Source: an uncultured Clostridia bacterium (GTDB lineage Bacteria > Bacillota > Clostridia > Oscillospirales > Acutalibacteraceae). From it: a stretch of 64,000 nucleotides of DNA. The translations under genes and the position numbers were made by a program. The stretch is taken from the NCBI GenBank assembly GCA_947572385.1, contig CANPBX010000007.1, positions 1 to 64,000 on the forward strand. The letters are read 5' to 3'. This document shows positions 38,706-47,457 of the stretch, one piece after another; the stretch's first letter is position 1, and the number at the start of each line of letters is the position of its first letter. The notes beneath the pieces were generated by a model, which made no database searches, was not told where the DNA came from, and worked only from the letters and a program-made list of their open reading frames with translations.

Positions 38706-38903
38706 TCATCCTTTCAAAGCTTTGTCAGTAAGCATTTTATATTTCTTATTGGTCTCCAGCTCCGCCCTGAACTCCCTGCGGCCCTGGACTATCAGGTTTA
38801 TAATGAGAGTGGGCAGGCTCAGGATAAATGCCCGGAAAATGACCTTGCGGAGCCTTTCCTGCACCTTTGGGGCAAGCCCGCGCTTTTTACATAAATTCAT
38901 CAT
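38706..38903 (-). CDS. Small single-pass protein between iscS and iscU
   Basis: The protein has 65 residues. It starts at ATG 38903 inside the last codons of iscS (17-base overlap), behind AAAGG, and ends six bases before iscU. A basic N-terminus is followed by a short hydrophobic stretch [15 protein letters not shown] and a charged C-terminus. No family recognised. Tight packing within the operon favours a real gene. Confidence 0.55.
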   Translation of the reverse strand: MMNLCKKRGLAPKVQERLRKVIFRAFILSLPTLIINLIVQGRREFRAELETNKKYKMLTDKALKG

Positions 38904-40095
38904 AGTTTACCTTTCCCTGACAGATGGCGTCCCAAAGGGGGGACATATTCCTGAGACGCTCGATTATCCCCGGCAGGACCTCCAGAATATAGTCTATATC
39001 CTCCATGGTGTTGTAGTCACCGAAGGAGAGGCGGAGGGAGCCGTGGGCAACCTCATGGGGCAGGCCGATGGAGAGGAGCACGTGGCTGGGGTCCAGGGAG
39101 CCGCTGGTGCAGGCAGAGCCTGAGGAGCCGCTTATGCCGTGCATATCCAGAAGGAGCAGGAGGCTTTCGCCCTCGATCCCCTGGAAGCAGAAGCTCACAT
39201 TGCCGGGGAGCCGGTGCTCGCGGCTGCCGTTCAGACGGGAGCGCTCTATTTTTGAGAGGCCCTCTATAAGTCTGTCCCGCATGGGGGTCAGTCTGGCAAC
39301 GCGCTGGTCGATAGTCTCCGTGGCGTGTTTAATGGCTGCTGCCAGCCCCACTATCTGTGCTACGTTCTCAGTGCCTGCCCGCCTGCCGCGCTCCTGCGCG
39401 CCGCCGTCCATGAAGTTCTCGATAAAGACGCCCGCCCGGATATATAGGGCGCCCACGCCCTTTGGCGCGTGTATCTTATGCCCGCTAAGGGAGAGCATAT
39501 CTATATTTTGAGCCTTTACGTCAATATGCACATTGCCTACAGCCTGGACCGCGTCTGTGTGGAACAGCACCCCGCGCTCCTTGCATATGCTGCCAAGCTC
39601 CTCTATGGGCTGGATGGTGCCTATCTCGTTGTTGGCGTACATTATAGTCACCAGGGCGGTATCCTCGGTGATGGCTTCTGAAAGCTCCTCCGGACGCACA
39701 AGGCCGTCCTCGTGCACAGGCAGGTATGTGACAGTGAATCCGTCCTTCTCCAGAGCCTCACAGGTGTGCAGCACGGCGTGGTGCTCAAAGGCCGATGTGA
39801 TGATATGGGTCTTTCCGTGCTTCCTGCGCTGGGCCCGGGCCGCGCCCTTTATGGCCCAGTTGTCGCTCTCGCTGCCGCAGCTGGTGAAGTATATCTCGTT
39901 GGGTTTAGCGCCCAGGCATTGGGCAACGTCCGCCCTCGCCTTCTCTAAAGGGGCCTTTGCCTCCTGGCCCAGCTCATAGAGGCTGGAGGGGTTGCCGTAT
40001 ATCTCCCTGTAGAAGGGGAGCATTGCCTGCAAAACCTCCTCTGAAACGGCGGTAGTCGCGGCATTGTCGGCATAGACTTTTCGCTTTTGATCCAT
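38887..40095 (-). CDS. iscS: Cysteine desulfurase (IscS/NifS)
   Basis: The protein has 402 residues. The opening [20 protein letters not shown] is standard. PLP-binding lysine is in [18 protein letters not shown], and the persulfide-forming cysteine is in the loop [18 protein letters not shown]. It frees sulfur from cysteine for Fe-S cluster assembly on IscU downstream. A sigma70-type promoter lies 55 to 85 bases upstream. No IscR-type regulator gene is beside it. Confidence 0.95.
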   Translation of the reverse strand: MDQKRKVYADNAATTAVSEEVLQAMLPFYREIYGNPSSLYELGQEAKAPLEKARADVAQCLGAKPNEIYFTSCGSESDNWAIKGAARAQRRKHGKTHIITSAFEHHAVLHTCEALEKDGFTVTYLPVHEDGLVRPEELSEAITEDTALVTIMYANNEIGTIQPIEELGSICKERGVLFHTDAVQAVGNVHIDVKAQNIDMLSLSGHKIHAPKGVGALYIRAGVFIENFMDGGAQERGRRAGTENVAQIVGLAAAIKHATETIDQRVARLTPMRDRLIEGLSKIERSRLNGSREHRLPGNVSFCFQGIEGESLLLLLDMHGISGSSGSACTSGSLDPSHVLLSIGLPHEVAHGSLRLSFGDYNTMEDIDYILEVLPGIIERLRNMSPLWDAICQGKVNYDEFM

Positions 40096-40150
40096 AATAT
40101 TTTACATCCTTTCGATGGTCTGCTTTAGGGGAGTCTGCCCTTACAGGATA

Positions 40151-40180
40151 AATATATACCTTTTTAGTATACTTTGTCAA
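40151..40180 (-). promoter_or_regulatory. iscS operon promoter
   Basis: On the minus strand TTGACA (40175-40180) and TATATT (40151-40156) are 18 bases apart. The 368-base divergent gap 40096-40463 holds this promoter, the rnjA promoter at 40263, a terminator at 40317, and a GC-rich stretch around 40390-40440 in which I see nothing definite. Confidence 0.6.
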
Positions 40181-40262
40181 GACCTCTGGATGAATTTTCT
40201 TTGGGAATGGCATAAAATGAGGGCCGGAGGCCTAGAATATGGTAACGGGGCTGCCGTCGGAC

Positions 40263-40292
40263 TTGACAGGGGGCGGCAACATATAGTACAAT
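40263..40292 (+). promoter_or_regulatory. rnjA promoter
   Basis: TTGACA (40263-40268) and TACAAT (40287-40292) are 18 bases apart, about 170 bases before the start codon. Confidence 0.65.
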
Positions 40293-40316
40293 AAGCAATA
40301 TATATCTTCGGGTGAT

Positions 40317-40339
40317 ACGGCGAAGGCCGTTTTTTTATA
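40317..40339 (+). terminator. Early terminator (possible attenuator) in the rnjA leader
   Basis: Stem ACGGC (40317-40321) and GCCGT (40326-40330) around a GAAG loop is followed by seven T residues. It lies only about 25 bases downstream of the promoter, so transcripts that stop here would be roughly 40 bases long. Confidence 0.6.
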
Positions 40340-40463
40340 AGTGCGCAAGGCCCTTGACGCTGTGCGTGCATTACATTAAATTATCCAGCCCCCGGCGCTC
40401 CGGGAGGCCGGCCGGGTGTGCCCAGAGGGAGGCGTCCGGCCAGAATATTAAGGAGGAAACTAA

Positions 40464-42509
40464 GTGGCAGAAGTTGAAAAAAAGAATAGCAGGCCCCGCA
40501 GGGCCCAGAACAGCGGTAAGGAGGCCCCAAGGATAGGGAAGATATCAGGCCCGCGCCAGGGTGGCGCCGCCGCAGGCCAGGCGAAGGATACCGCTGCAAG
40601 AAGCGGCGCAAAAGGCGGCGCGGCAAAGGGCGGGGCTACGGGAGGCAAGCAGTGCCGCTCACCGGGGAGGCAGCAGAGCGGCAGGCATCAGGGCTCCGGT
40701 AAGCAGGGAAGTCAGCAAGGCCAGAGCCAGAGTCCAGCCGGGCAGAGCCTGGGCACCGCCCCTATGACCGCCGCGGCACAGAGGGCGCAGCAGAAGCTGG
40801 TGCAGTCCGCCCAGCCCAAGCGGGGCAGGGGCAGGCCCAGAAGGTCACAGAAGCCGCCGGTGAAGGTGTATTTCTTGGGGGGCCTCAACGAGATAGGCAA
40901 GAATTTTACCCTCTATGAGTGCCAGGGGGACATGGTGATCGTGGACTGCGGCCTTGCGTTCCCGGATGAGGAAATGCTGGGCGTAGACCTGGTCATACCG
41001 GATTTCACCTTTGTGGAGAAGAACCGGGACAGGATAAAGGGCGTTGTGATAACCCACGGGCACGAGGACCATATAGGCGCGGTGCCGTACCTTTTAAAGC
41101 GGCTCAATGTGCCGGTATACGGTACGGCACTGACTATCGGGCTTATAGAGAGCAAGCTCAGGGAACACAACCTGACGGCCTCGGCAAAGCTGATGGTGAC
41201 CCCTCCCGGAAGCCATATCCGGCTGGGATGCTTTGAGGTGGAGTTCATACATGTGAACCACTCCATAGCCGACTCCGTGGCCCTGGCCCTGCACACGCCG
41301 GCAGGGGTGCTGGTGCATACCGGGGACTTTAAGATCGACTGTACCCCCGAGGAGGGGGAGATGATAGACCTGGCGAGGTTTGCGGAGCTGGGCAAGCAGG
41401 GGGTATTAGCCCTTCTCATGGACTCCACAAATGCCGAGCGCCCGGGCTATACCCAGACCGAGCAGACGGTGAACAACTCCCTGGACGCTTTATTCATGCG
41501 GGCCGAGGGAAAGAGGATAATCGTTGCGACCTTCGCCTCAAGTATCAGCCGCGTGCAGATGATAATAAACTGCGCGGTGAAGTACGGCAGGAAGGTGGCG
41601 CTTTCAGGGCGCAGCATGGTGAACGTAATGGGAATTGCCAGCGAGCTGGGATATCTCGATATCCCGGACGGCGTGCTGGTGGATCTGAATCTTATAAACA
41701 GGTATGAGCCCGGGCAGCTGGTGCTCATAACCACCGGCAGCCAGGGCGAGCCCATGTCGGCCCTCACCCGCATGGCCTTCTCCGACCACAGGCAGGTTGC
41801 CATAGGCCCCGGGGATTTCATCATCCTGTCGGCCAGGCCCATACCCGGCAACGAGAAGACCGTAGGGGCCGTGGTGGACGAGCTGCTGAAGCAGGGATGC
41901 ACGGTGATATACGAATCCATGTACGAGGTGCATGTTTCAGGGCACGCCTGCCAGGAGGAGCTGAAGCTTATCCACGGGCTGGTGAAGCCGAGGTTCTTTA
42001 TACCGGTCCACGGTGAGCAGAAGCACCTGCAAAAGAACGCGGGCATTGCCATGTCCATGGGGATGGAGCAGAAGGATATCTTCATCGGGGACATCGGCAA
42101 TGTCCTGGAGATACACGAGGACAGGATGAAGCAACTCTCGGACGTGCCCGCCGGAAGCGTTATGGTGGACGGCCTGGGGGTAGGGGACGTGGGCAGCGTG
42201 GTTCTCCGGGACCGCAAGCACCTTGCAGAGGACGGCCTGATTGTGGCGGTCTGCTCCATTGAGGCTGAGAGCGGCCATGTAGCCGCAGGGCCGGATATTG
42301 TGTCCAGGGGCTTTGTGTATGTGCGGGAGAATGAAGCCCTGATGGAGGAGGCGCGTAAGGTGGTCTACCGGGCGCTGGAGGAGTGCGCGGAGCACCGGGT
42401 GCGCGACTGGAGCGACATGAAGCAGTGCGTTAAGGATGAGCTGTCAAAATTCCTATATAGAAAAACCCAGCGTAATCCCATGATACTTCCCATCATCATG
42501 GAAGTATGA
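40464..42509 (+). CDS. rnjA: Ribonuclease J with long basic N-terminal extension
   Basis: The protein has 681 residues. The GTG at 40464 follows AAGGAGGAAACTAA. Residues 1-130 are an Ala/Gly/Gln/Arg-rich low-complexity extension including GRGRPRRSQ, a possible RNA- or DNA-binding patch; typical RNase J is about 555 residues. The core opens YFLGGLNEIGKNFTLYE. The metallo-beta-lactamase metal site is ITHGHEDHIGA (about 198-208), with TGDFKID and beta-CASP motifs (TGSQGEPMSALTRMA, HVSGHACQEEL, PVHGEQKH). It degrades and matures RNA as exo- and endonuclease. Confidence 0.93.
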   Translation: MAEVEKKNSRPRRAQNSGKEAPRIGKISGPRQGGAAAGQAKDTAARSGAKGGAAKGGATGGKQCRSPGRQQSGRHQGSGKQGSQQGQSQSPAGQSLGTAPMTAAAQRAQQKLVQSAQPKRGRGRPRRSQKPPVKVYFLGGLNEIGKNFTLYECQGDMVIVDCGLAFPDEEMLGVDLVIPDFTFVEKNRDRIKGVVITHGHEDHIGAVPYLLKRLNVPVYGTALTIGLIESKLREHNLTASAKLMVTPPGSHIRLGCFEVEFIHVNHSIADSVALALHTPAGVLVHTGDFKIDCTPEEGEMIDLARFAELGKQGVLALLMDSTNAERPGYTQTEQTVNNSLDALFMRAEGKRIIVATFASSISRVQMIINCAVKYGRKVALSGRSMVNVMGIASELGYLDIPDGVLVDLNLINRYEPGQLVLITTGSQGEPMSALTRMAFSDHRQVAIGPGDFIILSARPIPGNEKTVGAVVDELLKQGCTVIYESMYEVHVSGHACQEELKLIHGLVKPRFFIPVHGEQKHLQKNAGIAMSMGMEQKDIFIGDIGNVLEIHEDRMKQLSDVPAGSVMVDGLGVGDVGSVVLRDRKHLAEDGLIVAVCSIEAESGHVAAGPDIVSRGFVYVRENEALMEEARKVVYRALEECAEHRVRDWSDMKQCVKDELSKFLYRKTQRNPMILPIIMEV

Positions 42510-42564
42510 TAAATCAAAAGTTTCGTGGTTTGGGGCCGGACCCCAGGAGAAGGAGCTGAGGAAG

Positions 42565-44538
42565 GTGCGCAGAAAAAAGGTGTGGGTAACATCCCCGCTG
42601 ATGTACCTGATGGCTGCAGCCATGCTGGCAATGGCGGTGGCGAGCTATCCCTATAACCGTATCGTCTTCATGATAGAGATGACCGCCGCAGGCCTTTGCG
42701 CCCTGGCGGTGACAGTCTCCGGCATACTGTACAGGACGAACGCCGTCGCGACTCTGAGGGCAGCGGCAAGGGTCCTCACTGCCGAGGACCAGGAGGTACT
42801 GGAGAAATTCGCCCTGCCTGTGGCGGTAGTGGCCCCGGCGGGGGACGTGGTATGGGTGAACGAGGCCTTTGCAAATTCCCTCTGCAAGGGGCGCCCGAGC
42901 CTTGGGGAGAACGCCTCGAGGTATATCTACCCAAAGACCTTCCGGCAGGTGATGGAGGCGTCAGGCACGGCGGTCGCCTACGGCGGCAGGGAGTACACGG
43001 TATACGGTGCGAGGGCCCGCCACGGCTATATACTCTATTTTGTGGACGACACCTACTTTAAAGCCGTAAACAAAGAGTATAAGGACAAGCGTCCGGTGGT
43101 GTGCATTGCCTCCTTTGACAACAGGGAGGAGATGGCCCGGGACGACGCCGGGGGCGAGGAGTCCCGGATCACCGCCGAGGTGGAGGCTGTTCTGCGCAGC
43201 TGGGCCATGAAGGAGATGGCGGGATTTATGCGCCGGGTCTCCAGCGGCAGGTACCTTATCATCACCGACGACGCCCATATTGAGGAGGCAAAGCAGAAGC
43301 GTTTCCCTGTGCTGGACAGCGTGAGGAAGGTGCGGAACACGCGGAACACCATGAGTGCCACGGTATCTATTGGCGTGGGACGCGGGGCAGGCGGCGTAGC
43401 CGAGAGCGAGCGCTGGGCAAGGCAGGCCATTGACATGGCCCTGGGAAGGGGCGGCGACCAGGTGGCGGTCATGCAGGGCGGCGATACATACGAATTCTTC
43501 GGGGGCCTCAGCAAAGGCGTTGAAAAGCGCGACAAGGTGCGTACCCGGGTGATCGCCGCAACGCTGAGCGACCACGTAAAGGCCAGCGACTGCGTGTTCA
43601 TCATGGGACACACCAATTCTGACCTGGACTCGGTGGGTTCGGCGGCGGGCATGTGGGCAGCCATATATAAGGGCCTTGAGAAGCCCGCTCATATCGTTAT
43701 AAACAGGGGCTCCACCTTAGCCGGTTCCCTGGTGGAGATGATGGAGCGCAGCTATCCTGAGGAGGGGGTATTCATAAGCCCCCAGGAGGCGCTGCAGACT
43801 GTAAGCGAACGCTCGCTGCTTATCGTGGTGGACACCCACGCGGTGAACTACGTGGAAAACCGCGAGCTTCTGGACAATGTCAAGAGGATAGTCGTGATCG
43901 ACCACCACAGGATGATGGTCACCCATATTAAGAACGCCCTGATATTCTACCACGAGCCCTATGCAAGTTCCGCCTCCGAGATGGTGACGGAGCTGGTGCA
44001 GTATATCAAATCCTCTGCAATAGACCGGGCGGACGCTCAAGCCCTGCTGGCAGGCATAATGCTGGACACCAAGAACTTTGTCTTAAAGACCGGTGTGCGC
44101 ACATTTGAGGCCTCGGCCTATCTCAGGCGCAGAGGCGCGGATACGGTATCGGTGAAGAAGCTGTTTTCAAACACTCTCGACAGCTATAAGCGCAAGGCCC
44201 AGCTGGTGTCAGGGGCGGAGATATATAAGGGGTGCGCCATAGCCACCTCGAGCTGGGAGTTCGACGACCTGAGGGTGGCCTCGGCCCAGGCCGCGGACGA
44301 GCTTTTGAGCATACAGGGGGTGAAGGCCTCCTTCGTGCTGTATAAGGTGGGCGGGGACGTGAGCATCTCCGCCAGGAGCCTGGGGGACGTGAACGTGCAG
44401 CTTATCCTGGAGGAGTTCGGGGGCGGCGGGCACTTTACAATGGCAGGGGCGCAGATCAAGAATGTCTCCATGGGCGAGGCGAGACGGCGGCTCATAAGGG
44501 CGCTGGACGACAGGCTGGAGGAGACGACGGTGAATTGA
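42565..44538 (+). CDS. gdpP: Cyclic-di-AMP phosphodiesterase GdpP
   Basis: The protein has 657 residues with a GTG start at 42565 behind GGAGCTGAGGAAG. Two N-terminal membrane segments (about 10-55) are followed by a degenerate PAS domain, a degenerate GGDEF domain (SVRKVRNTRNTMSATVSIGV) and the DHH/DHHA1 phosphodiesterase with GHTNSDLDSVGSAAGM and VIDHHRMMV. The terminal EFGGGGHFTMAGAQI is the DHHA1 motif. It hydrolyses c-di-AMP and so tunes osmotic and cell-wall homeostasis. It follows rnjA by 55 bases. Confidence 0.95.
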   Translation: MRRKKVWVTSPLMYLMAAAMLAMAVASYPYNRIVFMIEMTAAGLCALAVTVSGILYRTNAVATLRAAARVLTAEDQEVLEKFALPVAVVAPAGDVVWVNEAFANSLCKGRPSLGENASRYIYPKTFRQVMEASGTAVAYGGREYTVYGARARHGYILYFVDDTYFKAVNKEYKDKRPVVCIASFDNREEMARDDAGGEESRITAEVEAVLRSWAMKEMAGFMRRVSSGRYLIITDDAHIEEAKQKRFPVLDSVRKVRNTRNTMSATVSIGVGRGAGGVAESERWARQAIDMALGRGGDQVAVMQGGDTYEFFGGLSKGVEKRDKVRTRVIAATLSDHVKASDCVFIMGHTNSDLDSVGSAAGMWAAIYKGLEKPAHIVINRGSTLAGSLVEMMERSYPEEGVFISPQEALQTVSERSLLIVVDTHAVNYVENRELLDNVKRIVVIDHHRMMVTHIKNALIFYHEPYASSASEMVTELVQYIKSSAIDRADAQALLAGIMLDTKNFVLKTGVRTFEASAYLRRRGADTVSVKKLFSNTLDSYKRKAQLVSGAEIYKGCAIATSSWEFDDLRVASAQAADELLSIQGVKASFVLYKVGGDVSISARSLGDVNVQLILEEFGGGGHFTMAGAQIKNVSMGEARRRLIRALDDRLEETTVN

Positions 44539-44554
44539 GAGGAGCTGCAGGCTT

Positions 44555-45337
44555 ATGATACACAACGAATTTGACTCGGATAAAAGGGCCATTATCAACC
44601 CGGAGGACTGCTGCCATCACACAGGTGGGGACTTCCCGGAAATCTGCATAGGGATATTCTCAAAGTCCATTATGGAGTGGCTGCTGGATAAATACGGAGG
44701 GACCGAGATAAGCCATTTCGGGTGCTGCATAGGAGCTGTGCCCATCTATAAGGTAGAGGCTTACGGAACGGATGTGGCGGTGTTCATGCCCTTTGTGGGC
44801 GGCCCGGGGGCTGCCTCCACCATGGAGGAGAGCATACCCATGGGCGGGAAATATTATGTGTACTTTGGCGCGGCGGGGGTGCTCCGTAAGGGCATATCCC
44901 ACGGCAAGCTGCTGCTGCCGACAGCGGCCATAAGGGACGAGGGGCTTTCCTACCACTATATCCCGGCGGCTGACGAGATAGAGCTGAACCCGGAAGATCT
45001 GCAGGCCTGCCGGGAGGCGATGAATGAACTGGGAGTCTCCTTTGCGGAGGGCAAGACATGGACCACGGACGCTTTCTTCCGGGAGACCCGGGCGAAGGCA
45101 GCGAGAAGGCGGGAGCAGGGGTGCATATCGGTGGAGATGGAGTGCGCGAGCCTTGCGGCGGTGGCGCGGTTCAGGGACGCGCACTTTGCAGAGTTCTTCT
45201 ACGCCACGGATACCGTGGACGACGCGGGCTGGGACGGCGGCATACTCCACGAGAAGGGCGCGGGACTTGAGGAGGTCTGTTTCCGGGTGGCTGTTGAGAC
45301 CGGCAAACGTATGCGCGGGCATGGAGGGGAGAAGTAA
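44555..45337 (+). CDS. Nucleoside phosphorylase family protein
   Basis: The protein has 260 residues. It contains the phosphate-site area VFMPFVGGPGAASTMEE, GAAGVLRKGI and CISVEMECASLAAVA, the latter being the ribose-binding VEMEC signature of uridine phosphorylase-type enzymes. It cleaves nucleosides to base and ribose-1-phosphate; the preferred nucleoside is uncertain. It starts 16 bases after gdpP and is probably co-transcribed. Confidence 0.85.
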   Translation: MIHNEFDSDKRAIINPEDCCHHTGGDFPEICIGIFSKSIMEWLLDKYGGTEISHFGCCIGAVPIYKVEAYGTDVAVFMPFVGGPGAASTMEESIPMGGKYYVYFGAAGVLRKGISHGKLLLPTAAIRDEGLSYHYIPAADEIELNPEDLQACREAMNELGVSFAEGKTWTTDAFFRETRAKAARRREQGCISVEMECASLAAVARFRDAHFAEFFYATDTVDDAGWDGGILHEKGAGLEEVCFRVAVETGKRMRGHGGEK

Positions 45338-45339
45338 AT

Positions 45340-45588
45340 ATGTACATTATGTCGCAGGATGGAAAGTCATTGGGGGAATATCAGCTGGTAACTGTCAAGA
45401 AGTTAGCCGGTACCGGCAGGAAGGACCAGAGATACGGTATCTATGGCTACTGCCACACCGGAAACCTGGATAAAATGCTGACAGACCCTGCAATAGGCGA
45501 GTACGACAGCGAGGAGCGGGCCCACGGGGAACTGGAGGCAGTCTTCGCGGCGATGGAGCGCGGGGACAGAACATACAGGCTAGGATAA
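45340..45588 (+). CDS. Hypothetical 82-residue protein
   Basis: It begins two bases after the phosphorylase stop, with GGAGGGGAGAA upstream, so it is translated with it. It reads MYIMSQDGKSLGEYQLVTVK, then RYGIYGYCHTGNLDKMLTDP and a C-terminal acidic helix. No domain recognised. It resembles small hypothetical proteins with a single mixed alpha/beta fold; no function can be assigned. Confidence 0.65.
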   Translation: MYIMSQDGKSLGEYQLVTVKKLAGTGRKDQRYGIYGYCHTGNLDKMLTDPAIGEYDSEERAHGELEAVFAAMERGDRTYRLG

Positions 45589-45624
45589 AATTTGTATAAT
45601 TTCTATAGGGAAAGGATGACAAAA

Positions 45625-46071
45625 ATGAAAGTTGTACTTTTACAGGACGTAAAATCCATAGGCAAAAAAGGCGAGCTCAAGGAGGTCTCCGACGGCTACG
45701 CCAGGAACTTCCTGCTCCCAAGGAAGCTTGCCAAAGAGGCAAATGCCCAGGCCATGAACGAGCTCAAGAACGCCGAGGCCGCCAAGGAGTATAAGATCAA
45801 GACCGAGACGGAGCAGGCCAAAAAGAACGCCGATGCCCTCTCCGGCCGGGCGGTGAAGATATACGCCAAGGCGGGCCAGGGGGGGAAGCTCTTCGGCTCC
45901 GTCACGGCCAAGGAGATCTGCGAGGAGATAAAGAAGCAGTACAATATAGACGTTGACAAGCGCAAGGTGATCCTGGACGGCGACATAAAGTCCTACGGCA
46001 CTTTCTCCTTTGACATCAAGTTCTATAACGGCATTACCGCTACCATGAGCGTGGTGGTCTGCGAGCAGTAG
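45625..46071 (+). CDS. rplI: 50S ribosomal protein L9
   Basis: The protein has 148 residues. ATG 45625 behind AAAGGATGACA gives the family start [20 protein letters not shown]; the in-frame start at 45592 lies upstream of the conserved region. The connecting helix and C-terminal domain ([16 protein letters not shown]) are complete. It is a ribosomal protein of the large subunit. It is followed three bases later by dnaB, a common pairing. Confidence 0.97.
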   Translation: MKVVLLQDVKSIGKKGELKEVSDGYARNFLLPRKLAKEANAQAMNELKNAEAAKEYKIKTETEQAKKNADALSGRAVKIYAKAGQGGKLFGSVTAKEICEEIKKQYNIDVDKRKVILDGDIKSYGTFSFDIKFYNGITATMSVVVCEQ

Positions 46072-46074
46072 GCC

Positions 46075-47457
46075 ATGGATTTTGGACCTGAGAGCTATCT
46101 TAACACCCAGGCGCAGCCAGGGCTCAGTATGCCATTTAACCTGGACGCGGAACAGTCTGTGCTGGGGGCCGTGCTCCTGGACGCCGAATGCCTTTCGCTT
46201 GTAGCGGAGATACTGCCCAGGGCCGAGTATTTCTACGCCGTCAATAACCGCCTGATATACGCCGCGATGCTTGAGATGTTCACCCTAGGCCAGCCGGTGG
46301 ATTTTGTGACTGTGCTGGAGAGGCTGCGGGAGGAGCAGGACTTCGACCAGGAGCAGGGGCGGGTGTACATGATACAGCTGGCCCAGCTTGTGCCATCAGT
46401 AAGCGGCGCCGAGACCTATGCCAATATCGTCCGGGAAAAATACGAGCTCCGGGCGCTTATGCAGTCGCTTAGGGAGATCCTGGACGAGGCCGGAGAGGTC
46501 ACGGACGCTTCAAGGCTCCTGGACTCTGCGGAGCAGCGGATATATGAGATACGCCAGGGCAAGCAGATGAAGGGGCTCCGCTCCATCAAGGGGATGCTCC
46601 TTGAAACATTTGACAGGCTGGACCTGTTAAACTCCCCCGACCGGGACAGGTATAAGGGCATTCCTACCGGAATAGGCCTTTTGGACACGACTATAACCGG
46701 CCTTAACCGCTCGGACCTTATAGTCCTGGCGGCTCGCCCCGGCGTGGGCAAGACCAGCTTTGGGCTGAACATTGCCCGGCACGCGTCAGTGGTGTCAAAG
46801 CGGCGGGTGGCCTTTTTCTCCCTGGAGATGTCCGGGGAGCAGCTGGCGTCGCGCCTGCTTTCCACAGAGGCCTCGGTGGAGGGCACAAAGCTCAGAAGCG
46901 GGGACCTTAACGAAGACGAGTGGACAAGGATGATCGAGGCCGGGGATATTCTCGGCAGCGCCGACCTGTACTTTGACGACTCGCCCGGCATTACTGTGCC
47001 TCAGATGAAGGCCAAGGTGCGCAGGCTGAAGGATGTGGACTTGATCATAGTCGACTACCTTCAGCTCATGTCCGGAGGAAAGAAGAACGATAACAGGGTG
47101 AACGAGATAAGCGATATCACCAGGAACCTGAAGATAATGGCAAAGGAGCTGGACGTGCCGGTTATCGCCATGTCCCAGCTGAGAAGGCCCACGGACCGTA
47201 CCAAGGACCACCGCCCGGGCCTTTCGGAGCTCAGGGACTCCGGATCTATCGAGCAGGACGCGGATATCGTCATATTCCTGCACCGTGAGGCATATAACGC
47301 CGCCAGCGAGGGCGGGCAGGTGACCGACGACATGGACACCACGGCTGCCCAGATAATCGTCGCAAAGAACCGCCACGGAGCGACCATAGACATCGATGTG
47401 CATTGGCAGGCTGAGTACATGCGATTCACCTCCAGAGAGGTCAGGCGGTATGAGTAG
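46075..47457 (+). CDS. dnaB: Replicative DNA helicase
   Basis: The protein has 460 residues with no intein. The N-terminal domain has PFNLDAEQSVLGAVLLDAE. The RecA-like C-terminal domain has Walker A AARPGVGKTSFG (about residues 220-231), VAFFSLEMSGEQLASRLL, Walker B-type DLIIVDYLQLMSG and SELRDSGSIEQDADIVIF. It unwinds DNA ahead of the replication fork. Its 3' end overlaps tilS by eight bases. Confidence 0.98.
   Translation: MDFGPESYLNTQAQPGLSMPFNLDAEQSVLGAVLLDAECLSLVAEILPRAEYFYAVNNRLIYAAMLEMFTLGQPVDFVTVLERLREEQDFDQEQGRVYMIQLAQLVPSVSGAETYANIVREKYELRALMQSLREILDEAGEVTDASRLLDSAEQRIYEIRQGKQMKGLRSIKGMLLETFDRLDLLNSPDRDRYKGIPTGIGLLDTTITGLNRSDLIVLAARPGVGKTSFGLNIARHASVVSKRRVAFFSLEMSGEQLASRLLSTEASVEGTKLRSGDLNEDEWTRMIEAGDILGSADLYFDDSPGITVPQMKAKVRRLKDVDLIIVDYLQLMSGGKKNDNRVNEISDITRNLKIMAKELDVPVIAMSQLRRPTDRTKDHRPGLSELRDSGSIEQDADIVIFLHREAYNAASEGGQVTDDMDTTAAQIIVAKNRHGATIDIDVHWQAEYMRFTSREVRRYE

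Noticed and set aside
40381..40640. Minus-strand Pro/Arg-rich frames opposite the RNase J extension
   Set aside because: They mirror the low-complexity GC-rich codons; no homology or ribosome site.
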